From assembly GCF_902726655.1 (NCBI RefSeq), contig NZ_CACVAN010000001.1:930001-994000 (forward strand): 64,000 bases of DNA. Reading direction: 5' to 3'. The stretch's first letter is position 1. Every line of letters starts with the position of its first letter. The DNA comes from Virgibacillus ihumii. GTDB lineage: Bacteria; Bacillota; Bacilli; Bacillales; Amphibacillaceae. The notes beneath the pieces are model-generated. The model had not been told where the DNA came from and ran no database searches. It worked only from the letters and a program-made list of their open reading frames with translations. Made by a program: the position numbers and the translations under genes. Shown piece after piece: positions 16,680 to 25,855 of the stretch.

Positions 16680-16883
16680 ATGACTGTAGGTTCACAAGTG
16701 AAAGGATGTTATTCATCCATCAAGAGTGCAGAAGCAACGCTAATGAATTTGAAGGGTAAAACCAATGATCCACAGGCCGAACAAGCCTTTGATAATGCCA
16801 AAAATATAATGGTGGATATTAAATCCGATCTAGAGAAACAGATTATTTACCTGTCACAGGAAGAACCGCAATACAAAAGCTAA
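16680..16883 (+). CDS. DUF1657 protein, sixth gene of the operon
   Basis: A 67-residue helical DUF1657 protein (TVGSQVKGCYSSIKSAEATLMNLKG, ending LSQEEPQYKS). It is a paralogue of the first gene of the operon, with the same TV(S/G)SQVK start and EEPQYK end. The ATG lies 7 bases after the spoVAEb stop with AAAGGATAGG as ribosome site. Confidence 0.9.
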   Translation: MTVGSQVKGCYSSIKSAEATLMNLKGKTNDPQAEQAFDNAKNIMVDIKSDLEKQIIYLSQEEPQYKS

Positions 16884-16905
16884 CACAGAAAAGGAATGAT
16901 CAGTT

Positions 16906-17763
16906 ATGCCAGGCTGGCTTGAAGTAATCATTCGTTCACTCAGTCTTTTAGTGGTGCTGTTTTTAATTACAAAAATGCTTGGAAAAAAGCAAATGTCGCA
17001 ATTGGATATTTTCCAGTATATTACTGGTATCGTAATCGGAAGCATTGTCGCAACACATGCCACAGACCTGAGTAGCCAATTTGAATATGCCTTGATTGCG
17101 TTAATGGTTTGGTTCCTTGTGCCTTTTGGAGTGGAATTGCTGGGATTAAAAAGCAAGCGATTTCGGGACTTTACCCAAAATAAAGGATCCGTTTTTATTC
17201 AAAACGGCAAGATTATGGAAGATAACCTGAAAAAAGAGCGTTTCACCACCGATGATCTGCTTGAAGAATTACGCGACAATAATATATTCAAGGTCGCCGA
17301 TGTCGAGTTTGCTGTGATGGAGCCGACAGGTAAGCTGAATGTACTGCCCAAGAAAGAAAATCAGCCAGTCACCAATAAAGATCTTGGGTTGAAACCCGCC
17401 CCAGAAAAGGAACCACAAACTATCATTATGGATGGAAAAACACTGATCGAGCCATTAACGAACGCTTCATTGAACACAAACTGGCTGGAAACAGAACTGG
17501 ATAAAATGAACATAAGTATCGAAAATGTTTTTCTTGGTCAGGTTGATTCATCCGGCCAGTTAACTGTTGACTTATATGATGACATGATCAATGTGCCCAG
17601 TCCATCAGAAAAGCCACTGTTGCTTGCATCGATGAAAAAATGTCAGGCTGATTTGGAATTGTTCGCACTGTCAACACAAAATCAGCAAGTCAAAAACATG
17701 TATGAACAGAACAGTCAGCGCATGACAGAGGCGATTAACAAAGTCGAAAAATATTTACGATAG
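16906..17763 (+). CDS. YetF-type DUF421 protein fused to DUF1657
   Basis: A 285-residue protein. Residues 1-80 hold three membrane segments (IIRSLSLLVVLFLITKML, IFQYITGIVIGSIVA, YALIALMVWFLVPFGVELL), residues 85-230 the DUF421 soluble domain (GSVFIQNGKIMEDNLKKERF, LRDNNIFKVADVEFAVME, TIIMDGKTLIEPL), and residues 235-285 a DUF1657 helix bundle (LASMKKCQADLELFALSTQN, MYEQNSQRMTEAI). This exact fusion closes the spoVA2mob operon in B. subtilis strains whose spores are highly heat resistant. A published genetic study tied that operon to heat resistance. The fusion suggests that DUF1657 proteins work with the YetF protein. Confidence 0.92.
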   Translation: MPGWLEVIIRSLSLLVVLFLITKMLGKKQMSQLDIFQYITGIVIGSIVATHATDLSSQFEYALIALMVWFLVPFGVELLGLKSKRFRDFTQNKGSVFIQNGKIMEDNLKKERFTTDDLLEELRDNNIFKVADVEFAVMEPTGKLNVLPKKENQPVTNKDLGLKPAPEKEPQTIIMDGKTLIEPLTNASLNTNWLETELDKMNISIENVFLGQVDSSGQLTVDLYDDMINVPSPSEKPLLLASMKKCQADLELFALSTQNQQVKNMYEQNSQRMTEAINKVEKYLR

Positions 17764-17828
17764 ATGTAAACTCCCGCATTCATGTATAATGAATCACTGC
17801 AGGCGTCATACATGATTGGGGGTTTTCT

Positions 17829-18512
17829 ATGAGCAGAAAATGGTTTTACGTTATTATATTTTGCATGATCATACTTACTGGCTGCTCCGGCACATCAGAA
17901 AATAACGCCACATTTGTTCGAGCGGTTGATGGCGATACATTAATTATTAATATTGATGGGAAAGAAGAATATGTGCGCTTGCTGCTAGTTGACACACCAG
18001 AAACAAAACACCCGGATAAACCGGTACAGCCTTTTGGACCGGAAGCTAGTGAGCTGATGAAGGATACGTTTTCTCAATCAGAACCAATCCAGATTGAATT
18101 CGGTACAGAGAAACGTGACAAATACGACCGGCTGCTAGCCTATGTATACACAGAAGAAGGAAAAATGTTCAACAAAATGCTCCTTCGAAATGGATTGGCC
18201 CGTGTGGCATATGTATATCCGCCAAATGATAAATGTGTGGACGTATTCAGAGACATCGAAGCTAAAGCGAAAAAAGAAAACCTTGGTATTTGGGGTTTGG
18301 ACGGTTATGTAACCGATGACGGATTCAGTGAAGGATTTTCATCAGATATCCCCGAAATGGAGGGGAGGCCATTTGAACAGGATAAAGATTGCAGTGATTT
18401 TACAACACAACAGGCTGCACAAACCTTTTTCGAAGCAATAGGAGGCCCGGATAAAGACTCCCATCGGCTAGACGGCGAAGGGGATGGTATTGTATGTGAA
18501 AGTCTTCCATAG
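17829..18512 (+). CDS. Thermonuclease lipoprotein with Excalibur domain
   Basis: A 227-residue secreted nuclease. It has a lipoprotein signal (FYVIIFCMIILTGCSG, lipobox LTGC near residue 19), then a staphylococcal-nuclease domain (RAVDGDTLIINIDGKEEYVR with RLLLVDTPETKHP, then EKRDKYDRLLAYVY and LLRNGLARVAYVYPP with the catalytic Arg/Glu positions). A C-terminal Excalibur calcium-binding motif follows (DKDCSDFTTQQAAQTFF, HRLDGEGDGIVCESLP). Related to YncB/YokF. It starts 66 bases after the spoVA2 operon with its own GGGGG ribosome site, and a TATAAT-like box precedes it. Confidence 0.92.
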   Translation: MSRKWFYVIIFCMIILTGCSGTSENNATFVRAVDGDTLIINIDGKEEYVRLLLVDTPETKHPDKPVQPFGPEASELMKDTFSQSEPIQIEFGTEKRDKYDRLLAYVYTEEGKMFNKMLLRNGLARVAYVYPPNDKCVDVFRDIEAKAKKENLGIWGLDGYVTDDGFSEGFSSDIPEMEGRPFEQDKDCSDFTTQQAAQTFFEAIGGPDKDSHRLDGEGDGIVCESLP

Positions 18513-18570
18513 TCCTCGGCACTTTGGGAACAAAATCGCTGACGCGACTTAATCACGTCCCAAGTGAGAG

Positions 18571-18825
18571 CTATTCACTTGGGGCGTTTCTCTCTTCAAT
18601 CATTGTGCCATTGCAGTGAGGGCAATGAAGTTTCACTTCATCCCCTTTATTTTTATCCACGCTAAACTCACCGATGATGTACTCCGGGACTTCATCGGTT
18701 CCATGACAATCTAAACATTTGAATAAGACGATTTCCATATCTTCATCCAATCCAAACGGATCCACCTCATCCAACCATTTATCTATTTCTAATGAGGATT
18801 TATCCTGCTTTCTTTGGTTTGCCAA
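18571..18825 (-). CDS. Zinc-ribbon partner protein of the IS91-type element
   Basis: An 84-residue acidic protein with two Cys pairs, CLDCHG and CPHCNG, 38 residues apart, and a central GEFSVDKNKGDE strand. I place the start at a TTG (18825) that lies 10 bases after AGAAGGAGG; upstream ATGs in the same frame lie inside the transposase tail and lack such a site. It overlaps the true 3' end of the transposase reading frame (18800). Its link to the element is inferred from overlap and from a recollection of similar partners in other Bacillaceae; function unknown. Confidence 0.6.
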   Translation of the reverse strand: MANQRKQDKSSLEIDKWLDEVDPFGLDEDMEIVLFKCLDCHGTDEVPEYIIGEFSVDKNKGDEVKLHCPHCNGTMIEERNAPSE

Positions 18826-20036
18826 TTCCGTATTTCCTCCTTCTATCCATTTCAATTTCTTCCATGTAATGATAGATCCATCCATAGCCAGCGTGCCATA
18901 TGCCTACAAGCTCCATCTCTCTTTGGCAACAGGGACATTCAAATGGATCTTTTTTCAAATGCTTCCATCATCCGTTGACGGTACGTTTTCTTTTTTCGCT
19001 TTTTCTCCAGAAGCAATGAAATTTGTTTGGTTCTCATGAATGAATATAAACTTAAGATTTGTTGAGCTTTACGATGGGACCTCCTACTGTACAATCCAAA
19101 ACGACCTACCATCCGAAAATGTTTAGGAGGTATGTGTTGTAAGATTTCAAAGATGAATCGATATACAGGAATCCGTTTATCAATTCGTTTTCCCGTTCTA
19201 TGGTCTTCATACCAGTAGTGAACTTTGTCCCCGTCATAATCTTCAATGCGGTATTCTGCAATGGCAGGACGAGCCAAATATCTGCCAATATATCTTGCCA
19301 CGCCTTTGGCGTTCGTTATTTTTTTCTCTGCATTCACATAAAAACCCTTGGGGTATCTTTTATATAAATCATTGATGAGTTCAGTAACGGTTTGATTGGA
19401 AGGGAACCACTTTTTCAGTAAATCCAACACAACCTTCTGCCATGATTTTCTCAGGTAATCATACGGAATGTACCCATTATTGACCCATTCATTTTGATTA
19501 TCCAGCGCACCTTCAGTCACCAATGCATGGATATGGGGGTTGAATTTTAAATCCCGACCAAATGTGTGAATGACTGTAATGATACCGGATTGAAACCCTC
19601 TCTTTTTACTTTTTTGATAGTTATGGAATTGGAAAACCTCGGCAACTTGTTTACTTAACGCATTAAGCTTTTTGCGGTCATAATAGAAAACTTTCCTTAA
19701 CTCCTCTGGAATGGTAAACACCATGTGACGATGCGTAACATCAAAAATCATTTCCTGCTGCCTGTCCGACCAATCGTCTGTGTACTTCTTCCCACAACGG
19801 TGACAAAGCCTACTTTTACAGGTGAAATAAACAAATTTCGGGGAAGGATCTCCATCACACCCTAAACATTCATAACGTGCGAAACCTAAATCACTAGTCC
19901 CGCAACGCACCGTTTTCTCCACCGTTTCCTTTATATGACTACGATAGGCTTTAGGAAAACGATCAGAATGAAATTCCCAAAAACCAGCAAAATGCTCTTT
20001 TAGAATTTGTTTAATAACACCTGAACCTTTACTCAA
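18800..20036 (-). pseudogene. IS91-family (Y2 HUH) transposase, frameshifted near the C-terminus
   Basis: The N-terminal zinc-binding domain (CGTSDLGFARYECLGC, CKSRLCHRCGKKYTDDW) is followed by the HUH nuclease domain with FNPHIHALVTEGAL and the tyrosine motif VARYIGRYLARP, then the GRFGLYSRRSH segment. The start is a TTG at 20036 after GGGAGAGGAC; the longer frame to 20207 overlaps the end hairpin. The frame stops at 18939. One extra A in a run of six A near 18950 explains this: with five, the protein continues DPFECPCCQREMELVGIWH to a stop at 18800, restoring the expected Cys-pair tail. Confidence 0.85.
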
Positions 20037-20352
20037 CTTTGTCCTCTCCCATATTTGTTGATGCCATTTTACCATAAAACTTATCCACAGGAACCAAATT
20101 TTATAGTTTCCTAAGCAAGAAAAAAACCAATTTCCCTTCAAGCTAAAGGAAATTGGTCCATTCTTTATTTGGCTGATTTTACAATCCCTTGATAAAGTCT
20201 GTTTCAAAACTATGATAAATTATTACATCACTAAATGCTAAATGGGAAGCTCCTTTATTCCATTATCTGGCCCGATTGCTGAATTATCACTATCTAGCCT
20301 ATCAATAAAATTGTACAAACTTTTTATAAATTACCGACCCTTAATTTAAAAC

Positions 20353-20392
20353 ACATTAAACCCTTATGAACGATAACATAAGGGTTTAATGT
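20353..20392 (-). terminator. Terminator of the peptidase-carboxylase-mutase operon
   Basis: ACATTAAACCCTTATG (20353-20368) and its exact complement (20377-20392) form a 16-base perfect stem, 9 bases from the stop of the last gene. A GTTTT tract follows on the minus strand. It ends the four-gene minus-strand operon 20401-25581. Confidence 0.85.
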
Positions 20393-20400
20393 AAGAATGT

Positions 20401-21528
20401 CTATTTAGCTGCTTCCTCCACAATAGCAGTTACCATTTCCGTAATTTTAACTAATTCATCAACCGGAATCCGCTCATTGGTTGTATGAATCTCTTCATAT
20501 CCGACAGCCAGGTTTACTGTCGGGATACCGAGTCCGGCAATTATATTTGCATCACTGCCGCCTCCGCTTTTCTTCAGTTTACTTTCCCGCCCGATTTTTT
20601 TGGCTGCACGTTTTGCTACCTCAACAACTTCATCTCCATCATGCTGATTGAAACCAGGATACATGACAGTTATCTCAACGTCAGCAGATCCACCAAGTTC
20701 TTCCGCTATAGTTTCAAATGCATCTTTCATTTTAGCAACCTGTTCTTCCATTTTTTCCGGTTTGAGTGAACGTGCCTCGGCAAGAACCTCAACATGATCA
20801 CACACAATATTGGTTTGCTTGCCACCTTCAAAGCGACCGATATTTGCGGTTGTCTCCTCATCAATCCGGCCAAGCGGCATTTTGGCGATTGCTTTGGCGG
20901 TAAGTGTAATGGCAGAGACTCCCTTTTCAGGTGCAAGACCGGCATGTGCTGTTTTTCCCTTTACCGTTGCAAACAACTTTGCCTGTGTCGGTGCGGCAAC
21001 AATGATGTCACCAACTTCACCATTACTGTCAATTGCATAGCCATACTTAGCGGTCAGAAGGGACCCATCTAACGCTTTGGCCCCAACAAGTCCGGATTCT
21101 TCGCCAACTGTGACCACAAATTGAATGTCACCATGCTCAATATTATTTTCCTTTAACGTCCGGATTGTTTCAAATATCGCCGCAAGGCCTGCTTTATCAT
21201 CAGCACCCAAAATAGTTGACCCATCAGAGACAATGTACCCCTCCTCAATGGAAGGTTTTATTCCATTTCCGGGAACAACTGTGTCCATATGCGATGTAAA
21301 ATAGATGGGATCTGCATCCTTTTTGGTGCCTTTTAACGTACAGATAAGATTGCCGGCACCATGACCGGTTATTTCTTTACTGTTGTCCTCTATAACATCC
21401 AACCCTAATTCAGTAAACTTTTGGGTCAATACTTGTGCGATTTTTGTCTCATATTTCGTTTCCGAATCAACCTGAACCAATTCGAAAAATTCATCAATCA
21501 GTCTTTCTTTATTTACAGCTGTCATCAT
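20401..21528 (-). CDS. yqjE: M20-family PepT-like metallopeptidase (YqjE)
   Basis: A 375-residue cytosolic di-zinc peptidase of the tripeptidase T-like group. Metal and catalytic sites are visible: FTSHMDTVVPGNG (about residue 75, with metal His and catalytic Asp), STILGADDKAGLAAI (bridging Asp), GEESGLVGAKALD (catalytic Glu-Glu) and a final GGGSDANIIAGLGIPTVNLAVGYEEIHTTNE (metal His). The dimerisation insert lies around residues 180-290. It is the last gene of the operon after the carboxyltransferase, as in B. subtilis yqjE next to yqjD. Its natural substrate is not known, and no direct link to propionate metabolism is shown. Confidence 0.92.
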   Translation of the reverse strand: MMTAVNKERLIDEFFELVQVDSETKYETKIAQVLTQKFTELGLDVIEDNSKEITGHGAGNLICTLKGTKKDADPIYFTSHMDTVVPGNGIKPSIEEGYIVSDGSTILGADDKAGLAAIFETIRTLKENNIEHGDIQFVVTVGEESGLVGAKALDGSLLTAKYGYAIDSNGEVGDIIVAAPTQAKLFATVKGKTAHAGLAPEKGVSAITLTAKAIAKMPLGRIDEETTANIGRFEGGKQTNIVCDHVEVLAEARSLKPEKMEEQVAKMKDAFETIAEELGGSADVEITVMYPGFNQHDGDEVVEVAKRAAKKIGRESKLKKSGGGSDANIIAGLGIPTVNLAVGYEEIHTTNERIPVDELVKITEMVTAIVEEAAK

Positions 21529-21545
21529 TGTACCTCCTACTCTAT

Positions 21546-23093
21546 TTAAAGTGGAATGTTGCCATGTTTTTTCTTAGGTCGTTCTTCTGATTTATGATAG
21601 AGCATTTCCAATGACTGGATCAACTTCACTCTAGTATCGCGTGGGTCGATAACATCATCAATCATTCCGAGCCCTGCTGCCACATATGGATTGGCAAACT
21701 TTTCACGGTAGGTGTCAATTTTTTCTTGTCGTGTTATTTCCGGATCACCACTTTCGGCAATTTCTTTGGCAAAAATAATATTCGCTGCTCCTTCAGGTCC
21801 CATAACCGCAATTTCTGCGTTTGGCCAAGCATACACTAAATCAGCACCAATCGATTTACTGTTCAGTGCCACATACGCCCCGCCAAAAGCTTTTCTCGTA
21901 ATAACTGTTATTTTGGGTACAGTTGCTTCTGAATAGGCATATAAAATTTTGGCACCGTGCCTGATAATCCCGCCGTGCTCCTGTTTCACACCAGGGAAAA
22001 ATCCGGTGACATCTTCAAATGTGATCAGGGCAATATTAAATGCATCACAGAAACGGATAAAGCGGGAAGCTTTGTCACTGGAATCAATATCAAGTCCGCC
22101 GGCCATATATTTAGGCTGGTTGCAGACGAGTCCGACCGTCTGTCCGTTTATGCGTGCAAATCCAACGACGATATTTTTGGCAAAATCTTTATGTATTTCA
22201 TAAAAACTGTCCGGATCTACAACTTGTTCTATCACGGTTTTGACATCATACGGACGTGTGGCGTTGAATGGCACAATGTCAGTCAGGTCCGGACGTGTCT
22301 CATCATTCAGCTGAAATGCTTTGAGCGCTGGCTTCTTCTGATTGTTGGCAGGCAAATAACTGATTAATCCCTTTACTTTATCCAACGCGTCCTCTTCGCT
22401 TTCCGCCTTAATATGTGCATTACCGCTTTTAGCATTATGAACCTCGGCGCCGCCAAGTTCTTCGGATGAAATACTTTCTCCAGTTACCGTCTCAATTACT
22501 TTCGGTCCGGTAATGAACATTTGTGATGTTTTTTCCACCATAATGACAAAATCAGTGATAGCCGGAGAATAAACTGCCCCCCCGGCACTTGGTCCCATAA
22601 TTACCGAAATTTGCGGGATGACACCTGAATAGATAGAATTGCGATAAAATACATGCCCATACCCATCAAGCGATGAAACCCCTTCCTGAATTCTGGCACC
22701 ACCGGAATCATTAAGTCCGATAAATGGAACACCACTTTTGGCTGCCAAATCCATCACAGCGGCAATTTTCTTACCGTGCATTTCACCAAGCGCACCGCCA
22801 TACACCGTAAAATCCTGGGCAAACAGGTAAATAGCTTGTCCATTGATTTTGCCATATCCGGTAACAACACCTTCACCATTACCGTTCAGATTGCCCATAC
22901 CAAAGTCCGTTTCCCGATGTTCCATAAACGGGTTCAATTCAACAAATGTGCCTTCGTCAAGCAAATAGTCAATTCGTTCCCTGGCAGTTAACTTTCCTTT
23001 ATCATGTTGTTTTTCGATGCGTTTATCTCCACCACCAAGTTCAACTTTTCTTCGTTTATCATACAGTTCATTAATTTTATCAAATATATCCAT
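21546..23093 (-). CDS. pccB: Acyl-CoA (propionyl-CoA) carboxylase carboxyltransferase subunit
   Basis: A 515-residue carboxyltransferase of the PccB/MmdA family (YqjD). The two crotonase-like halves show GGALGEMHGKKIAAVMDLA, GLNDSGGARIQEGVSSLDGYG with the oxyanion glycines, MGPSAGGAVYSPAITDF, VEDVTGFFPG-type FEDVTGFFPGVKQEH, and ITRKAFGGAYVALNSK. It moves carboxyl groups from biotin to propionyl-CoA (or acts as the alpha subunit of a decarboxylase). No biotin carboxylase or biotin carrier lies next to it, so it must borrow those, perhaps AccC/AccB-like proteins. It overlaps the upstream gene (TAATG), showing coupling with the mutase module. Confidence 0.92.
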   Translation of the reverse strand: MDIFDKINELYDKRRKVELGGGDKRIEKQHDKGKLTARERIDYLLDEGTFVELNPFMEHRETDFGMGNLNGNGEGVVTGYGKINGQAIYLFAQDFTVYGGALGEMHGKKIAAVMDLAAKSGVPFIGLNDSGGARIQEGVSSLDGYGHVFYRNSIYSGVIPQISVIMGPSAGGAVYSPAITDFVIMVEKTSQMFITGPKVIETVTGESISSEELGGAEVHNAKSGNAHIKAESEEDALDKVKGLISYLPANNQKKPALKAFQLNDETRPDLTDIVPFNATRPYDVKTVIEQVVDPDSFYEIHKDFAKNIVVGFARINGQTVGLVCNQPKYMAGGLDIDSSDKASRFIRFCDAFNIALITFEDVTGFFPGVKQEHGGIIRHGAKILYAYSEATVPKITVITRKAFGGAYVALNSKSIGADLVYAWPNAEIAVMGPEGAANIIFAKEIAESGDPEITRQEKIDTYREKFANPYVAAGLGMIDDVIDPRDTRVKLIQSLEMLYHKSEERPKKKHGNIPL

Positions 23094-23917
23094 TATGAAT
23101 CACTTCCTTCTTGTTGCTGACACAATTCAAACAAAACCCCATTCGCTGCTTTCGGATGCATAAAAGCAATTCGGCTGTTATGTGCGCCATCTTTTGCTTC
23201 CTCATTAATCAATGGAATTCCCTGTGATTTAAACATATCCAATCTGCTTTCAACGTTATCAACGTCCAATGCAATATGATGAATTCCTTCCCCTTTTTTA
23301 TCGATAAATTTCTGTATTGATGATGCTTCATTCAACGGTTCCAGTAACTCAAATCGTGATTCTCCAATCTTCAGAAAGGCCACTTTAACTGCTTCTGATT
23401 CAACTGTTTCGACACCTTCCAGTTTCAAACCGAGTGTGTCCGTATAAAATGGCAGTACCTTTTCGATATTTTCCACGGCAATCCCGATATGCGAGATTTT
23501 ATTTGGGCTTTCTGCTTTCGATGCATCAGGGTCAATCAGCTGTTTGATATATACAGCCAACGCCTCCGTTGATGACCCGCTTGTAAAAATCTTATTTACC
23601 CCTTTTTCCAGTAAAAAAGGAATATCTTCTGCTGGAATTACTCCCCCGCCTACAACCGGTATATCCCCTGCATCACGTTCCTTCAGCACTTCGATAACCT
23701 TTGGAAACAAGGTTTTGTGTGCACCCGAAAGCGATGACAGCCCAATTACATCGACATCTTCCTGTATAGCTGCTTGTGCAATTTGCAGAGGAGATTGTCG
23801 TAAGCCGGTATAAATAACTTCCATTCCGTGATCGCGAAGAGCCTGGGCAATGACTAAGGCTCCCCTGTCATGTCCGTCCAATCCTGGTTTTGCGATTAAA
23901 ACGCGTATTTTCTTCAT
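23093..23917 (-). CDS. Fusion of B12-binding mutase domain and methylmalonyl-CoA epimerase
   Basis: A 274-residue two-domain protein. Residues 1-130 are a cobalamin-binding domain of methylmalonyl-CoA mutase: [11 protein letters not shown] with the DxHxxG cobalt-ligand His, [11 protein letters not shown] and VVGGGVIP. Residues 142-268 are a glyoxalase-fold epimerase: [53 protein letters not shown] with the metal His and Glu. The epimerase turns S- into R-methylmalonyl-CoA and the mutase needs the B12 domain, so the fusion joins consecutive steps. The catalytic subunit (23929) lies just upstream and lacks its own B12 domain. Confidence 0.93.
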   Translation of the reverse strand: MKKIRVLIAKPGLDGHDRGALVIAQALRDHGMEVIYTGLRQSPLQIAQAAIQEDVDVIGLSSLSGAHKTLFPKVIEVLKERDAGDIPVVGGGVIPAEDIPFLLEKGVNKIFTSGSSTEALAVYIKQLIDPDASKAESPNKISHIGIAVENIEKVLPFYTDTLGLKLEGVETVESEAVKVAFLKIGESRFELLEPLNEASSIQKFIDKKGEGIHHIALDVDNVESRLDMFKSQGIPLINEEAKDGAHNSRIAFMHPKAANGVLFELCQQQEGSDS

Positions 23918-23928
23918 TCTTATCCCCC

Positions 23929-25581
23929 TTAAGCTCCCGTAAACTCGCCAAATTCATTACGCAATACATTACAAATTTCCCCAACTGTTGCATACGATCG
24001 AACCGCATCCAGAATATACGGAATCAAATTTCCCTGTGGATCCTTTGCCTGCTCACGAATCGCAGACAATTTCTGATCAACCACCGCTTGGTTTCGTTCC
24101 TGCCTGGCTTCAGCAAGCGACTCTATTTGTGCCTGCTCAAGCGCTTCATCAACCTTAAGCAAATCAGGGTTTACTTCCTCATCCAATTTGTATTGATTCA
24201 GTCCGACAATAATTTCTTCTTCTTTTTCAATTTTCTTTTGTGTTTCGTAAGCATTATGATGAATCTCCCGTTGCATATAGCCTTCTTCTACAGCCTGGAC
24301 AGCTCCGCCCAGCTCCGAAATTCGCTCAAGATACGTTTCCACTTCCTGTTCAATCCGGTCAGTCAGCTCCTCTACATAATAAGAACCACCCAATGGATCG
24401 ACCGTATCTGCAGCACCACTTTCGTTCGCAATAATTTGCTGTGTACGCAATGCAATACGGGCTGAATCTTCCGTTGGCAATGATAAAGCTTCATCTCTGG
24501 AGTTCGTATGCAGACTCTGTGTTCCGCCCAGAACCGCGGCAAGCGCTTGCATCGTCACACGGACAATATTATTGTCAGGCTGTTGAGCCGTAAGTGTGGA
24601 GCCGCCAGTTTGTGTATGAAACCGCATTTTCCAGCTCTTCGGATTTTCCGCCTTATATTTTTCTTTCATAATTTTTGCCCATATTCTTCTGGCAGCACGA
24701 AACTTTGCTGCTTCCTCGAAGAAATTATTATGTGCATTAAAGAAAAACGCCAACCGAGGTGCAAATTTATCAATATCAAGCCCCGCCTGCAATGCCGCAT
24801 CAACATATGCCATCCCATTCGCAATGGTGAATGCTGCCTCTTGAACTGCAGTCGAACCTGCTTCCCGAATATGGTAACCGGAAATACTGATGGTATTAAA
24901 TTTCGGCACGTTTTGCTGACAAAACTCAAATATATTGGTAATTAAGCGCATGGAAGGCTTCGGCGGAAAAATATATGTCCCGCGAGCAATATACTCTTTT
25001 AAAATATCGTTTTGAATTGTACCGGTCAGTTTCTCCAGCGGCACTCCCTGTTTTTCGCCAACAGCTATGTACATGCACAGCAATACGGAAGCTGGTGCAT
25101 TAATAGTCATGGATGTACTTACCTTATCAAGCGGGATCTGATCAAGCAGCTGCTCCATATCATGAAGCGAATCTATCGCCACCCCAACTTTCCCTACTTC
25201 CCCTTCAGCCATAACGTCATCCGAGTCATAACCAATTTGGGTCGGCAGATCAAATGCTACAGAAAGTCCAGTCTGACCCTGTTCAAGCAAATACCGAAAA
25301 CGTTTGTTTGTTTCTTTGGCTGATCCGAATCCGGCATATTGCCGCATCGTCCAGAAACGGCTTCGGTACATGGTTGGCTGAATGCCTCTTGTATACGGAT
25401 AGACCCCCGGATATCCGAGCTTATCCTCATACTCCTGATTATTTTCCGGAAAGTACAGACGATCGACGTTAATATTGGAAGATGTAGTAAAAGGTTCTTT
25501 TCGTTCGGGAAACCGCTTAACTGTTTTGTTAACTGACTGTTTCCAGTCAGTTTGATTGCTGGAAAATTTCTCATCATTCAT
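23929..25581 (-). CDS. mcmA: Methylmalonyl-CoA mutase catalytic subunit
   Basis: A 550-residue mutase barrel that converts R-methylmalonyl-CoA to succinyl-CoA with adenosylcobalamin. Strings include [82 protein letters not shown] with the catalytic His, and [17 protein letters not shown]. It ends at FTGA without a B12-binding domain, as in two-subunit mutases; that domain comes from the next gene. First gene of the operon mutase - B12/epimerase - carboxyltransferase - peptidase. No meaB chaperone gene is present in the window. Confidence 0.95.
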   Translation of the reverse strand: MNDEKFSSNQTDWKQSVNKTVKRFPERKEPFTTSSNINVDRLYFPENNQEYEDKLGYPGVYPYTRGIQPTMYRSRFWTMRQYAGFGSAKETNKRFRYLLEQGQTGLSVAFDLPTQIGYDSDDVMAEGEVGKVGVAIDSLHDMEQLLDQIPLDKVSTSMTINAPASVLLCMYIAVGEKQGVPLEKLTGTIQNDILKEYIARGTYIFPPKPSMRLITNIFEFCQQNVPKFNTISISGYHIREAGSTAVQEAAFTIANGMAYVDAALQAGLDIDKFAPRLAFFFNAHNNFFEEAAKFRAARRIWAKIMKEKYKAENPKSWKMRFHTQTGGSTLTAQQPDNNIVRVTMQALAAVLGGTQSLHTNSRDEALSLPTEDSARIALRTQQIIANESGAADTVDPLGGSYYVEELTDRIEQEVETYLERISELGGAVQAVEEGYMQREIHHNAYETQKKIEKEEEIIVGLNQYKLDEEVNPDLLKVDEALEQAQIESLAEARQERNQAVVDQKLSAIREQAKDPQGNLIPYILDAVRSYATVGEICNVLRNEFGEFTGA

Positions 25582-25697
25582 TTTAATGCAACCTCCAATT
25601 TTAGATTGTAAAGAGTGGTTTAAAAAGATAGCACTTGTCCAATCCCTGATAAAACGATAAAATACAAGTATGAAGTGGGATTGAAGGAGGATTTAAA

Positions 25698-25835
25698 TTG
25701 GCAAATCAAAAGTCAAAGTCACAAGCACCAAGAAAAAAGTCAAAACGTGACCGACGAATGAAAATCATTATTTATCTCATGATCATTGCAATGTTTTTGT
25801 CATCACTGACATACGGCCTGGCAATGCTCATATAA
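25698..25835 (+). CDS. prli42: Prli42-like stressosome-associated membrane miniprotein
   Basis: A 45-residue protein with a basic start (ANQKSKSQAPRKKSKRDRR) and one membrane helix KIIIYLMIIAMFLSSLTYGL. The TTG start follows GAAGGAGG. The helix pattern VYLMLIAMxLS is that of Prli42, a miniprotein that links the stressosome to the membrane in Listeria and is conserved in Firmicutes. Its place beside yqjA matches my recollection of the B. subtilis locus. The N-terminus is longer than in Listeria Prli42 (31 residues). Confidence 0.8.
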   Translation: MANQKSKSQAPRKKSKRDRRMKIIIYLMIIAMFLSSLTYGLAMLI

Positions 25836-25855
25836 AAGCAGATCAAATAGCAATG

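Larger units (their letters stand above)
18555..20157 (-). mobile_element. IS91-family element with hairpin ends
   Basis: A Y2-type HUH transposase gene and a small partner gene are bracketed by two hairpins: ACGTCCCAAGTGA with TCACTTGGGGCGT (18555-18587, one mismatch) and ACCAATTTCC with GGAAATTGGT (20126-20157, perfect). IS91 elements move by rolling-circle replication and have no terminal inverted repeats but hairpin-forming ends (terIS and oriIS). The exact borders are inferred from the hairpins. The transposase is frameshifted near its end, so the copy is perhaps inactive. Confidence 0.65.
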
